Source: Unio delphinus
Taxonomy: Eukaryota; Mollusca; Bivalvia; Unionida; Unionidae
Direction of reading: 5' to 3'
Length of the DNA: 64,000 nucleotides
NCBI GenBank assembly: GCA_029339505.1
Contig: JAQISU010000003.1
Coordinates: 22,781,001 to 22,845,000, forward strand
The notes beneath the pieces are model-generated. The model did not search any database. It worked only from the letters and a program-made list of their open reading frames with translations, and was not told where the DNA came from. Position 1 is the stretch's first letter; each line of letters opens with the position of its first letter. The position numbers were made by a program, and so were the translations under genes. Positions 62,164-64,000 of the stretch are shown here, piece by piece.

Positions 62164-62227
62164 GTGTGGGGAAGCAATGTTTTCAGTCAGGTGCATCAAT
62201 TTCATGATCATTGTGAAGCTGTTACAG
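62164..62227 (+). CDS. WD40 gene exon 10
   Basis: Acceptor CCCTAAATTTTCAG, donor ACAG/GTAATT. It reads VWGSNVFSQVHQFHDHCEAV and T with one base over. VW completes the blade begun in exon 9, and HDHCEAVT opens the next, in the place of the usual GH..VT. Confidence 0.92.
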
Positions 62228-63950
62228 GTAATTATTCTCAGAAAAATTAAATAGAAGAAAATTTCTTCAAATGAATAACAAGTGGGTGAAAATATTTAAG
62301 CTTTTTAGCAAGCCAGTTGTCTTTTCATTTTATGCTTAAGTGTATTGGCTAGCAAGATGTACTGTACAACAGATTGAAGTAGCCAATTTCTTACTGATTC
62401 CATTTGATGTAAGTGATTTACCATATATGTTCTGTTGTGTTCTGTGATTTTTCTTGCAGAAATAAATAAACAGTAGCATAACTTTTCAATTCAAAGTAAA
62501 ATAGTACATGAAGAAACAAAGTTTCAAACCTTGTTAGATTTGAACTTCAGTAAACATTAACAGGAGATGGCCAAATTTACATCACTTCTACATAAGCGTA
62601 TGCAGATAAATTTGAATTTCATGTTTATAATGTTATCTCTGTCTATAGATGGCCAATAATATTTTTCACTCCAGTGAAATATCATGATTTTTCCACTTTA
62701 AAAAAATCCAGTAGTTCATATTCTAGCATGAAATAAAATGTGATATCCTTTAAATATGACTAGACTTGATGACTGAATAAGTACAACTGTCTATTACATG
62801 ACAAAGGATAAGTTGATTTTATCTTTCATCTACAGGTATTTTGCTTATATAGTTCCGGTATTCTTACATGATCATCAACATGTGTTTTATCATAGAAAGG
62901 ATTTAGTGAATTTTAGGTCATCTTATAGTAAGATATGGGGTAACTAATACTAGTCTCCATTTCATATGCAATTTATGAAATGTGGGTCATAACATATATT
63001 TTTGTCATGTCAAAGCTAACTAAAATGACTCGTAATTTGTGGTAAAAAAACATAAGCCTTAAGTTTTGTCTAAAGTATACTATCTTTAGCAGGTTTTAAA
63101 ATAAAGAAAAGGAATTTGGCCAGATTAGACAAAACTAACTTCTAAAAATGTGATGAATGAATGACCAAATAAATAATAAGTAAAATAAAAAGTTATCAGC
63201 TTTTTTAAAAAATGATTTACCTCTCAATTCATGGAGATGAAAAATACTATGCGGAGTAAGCAGTTTTTGAAAGGTGCACATATAAGTTAGGCTAAGCTGT
63301 ATACTCTGTTGTCCATATTACACGCATGAATCATTAACCAAAAAAAACAGGAATTAAAGTTTTTTGAACAATACCAAAAATATGGAAGGTCGTTTTTAAA
63401 TGGGCAATTAATTTAGTGAGGAAATCTGGAGAAATTTATTTTCATAAAAAATCTAACCCTATATATGCAGAATATTAAAATATGTAGTGCCATCCTTTTG
63501 TTCTCTTGCTGGAAGTTCGATCTAACATTTGGCCAGTTAACATACCTATATCTTGAACAGTGAAAGAGGGACTGAACTGTATGGTTGCATAATTGAATGA
63601 TTTGGACAGCATGTGTGTTTGTTTTCTTGAAAATATTGATATACTAAGTTTTTTGGATGGTTTATGTATAGATATATAATAACTATTTTGCTTTATAAAA
63701 TTATTTATTATTGTTCATATTACATGCAAATTGAGTGTAATATCACAGGCATAACATCTATGGTAGTGGCACATAATTCATTCTTTTGCTGTAAGAAAGC
63801 AGCATATTATTCATGTGATATAGTTTTGTAACATTTATCAAGTTATTAAAATAATTTTGGGGAGATACTCAGTACAGATCATTCTTGCTGTGCCATGAAT
63901 TTGTTTTGAAATCATTACCATGTGATGTCTTCATTTAACTTCTCTTACAG
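62228..63950. other. Intron 10; no gene recognised
   Basis: AT-rich intron without a nameable repeat. Confidence 0.5.
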
Positions 63951-64000
63951 CTCTGAATGTCCACAGGTGTGATCCCCTACTCTTCTCCAGTTCACTGGAT
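63951..64000 (+). CDS. WD40 gene exon 11, cut by the window edge
   Basis: Acceptor CTTCTCTTACAG. Its first two bases complete GCT (Ala) with exon 10, and it reads ALNVHRCDPLLFSSSLD, the d-a strands of a WD blade, where SSSLD would be followed by G and a Trp. The exon continues beyond the window. Confidence 0.88.

Larger units (their letters stand above)
35949..64000 (+). other. WD40-repeat protein gene, 11 exons visible, 3' end beyond window
   Basis: Eleven exons (232, 164, 52, 95, 82, 57, 84, 53, 61, 64 and at least 50 bp) all have AG/GT borders, and their phases join without a break into about 331 residues. The joined frame holds a helical N-terminal part and then beta-propeller-like blades; the best are VTGEMDGSIKVWGS with the following HCEAVTALNVHRCDPLLFSS, and EIYIGGIGLLEIWKI. 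Typical WD40 proteins act as scaffolds. I cannot assign an orthologue; a large propeller protein of the WDR87/WDR97 sort is a guess only. Either the ATG at 35986 is the start or exons lie further left. Introns carry most repeats listed here. Confidence 0.85.

Overview
This window is AT-rich invertebrate nuclear DNA with introns, crowded with transposable elements. I favour a mollusc, possibly a bivalve. The reasons are a tRNA-headed SINE, many Tc1/mariner, pogo, piggyBac and hAT relics, L2/CR1-like LINE fragments, a Penelope-like element, and decayed repeats carrying TCAAGGTCA. That is an inference from repeat content; no species marker is visible.

Left part (1-26 kb) is a nest of retroelements, mostly on the minus strand. 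It starts with the 5' half of a Gmr1-like Ty3/Gypsy LTR retrotransposon (gag, protease, then the start of integrase, with an 862-bp LTR), interrupted by a 451-bp hAT MITE. A (TA)n tract follows, then a decayed Penelope-like element (3885-6640), then a second (TA)n tract. Next is a TG...CA-bounded unit of about 1.6 kb that has been split by a head-to-tail array of three nearly full-length Tx1/L1-group LINEs of 5.7-5.8 kb each (7990-13804, 13816-19629, 19641-25373). All four array junctions carry the same 11-bp sequence ACGAGCTYATY. This implies repeated insertion into one target sequence and is the most interesting feature here. A 304-bp (TA)n tract closes the region.

Middle part (26-36 kb) has no supported host exon. 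It holds a piggyBac element with a transposase remnant, L2-like LINE pieces, and a solo LTR of the same family as the first element, itself carrying a hAT transposon with a truncated BED-finger transposase.

Right part (35.9-64 kb) is a host gene on the plus strand. Eleven small exons with clean GT/AG borders and fully consistent phases join into an open frame of about 331 residues that ends in recognisable WD40 repeats and runs off the right edge. Its introns contain a solo LTR, a 25-bp minisatellite, a tRNA-derived SINE, TTAA-flanked MITEs, L2-like fragments, a pogo/Tigger relic, and paired 21-bp arrays next to AAGCTT-rich tracts. No intact autonomous transposon is present; the best-preserved element frame is ORF1 of the third LINE.
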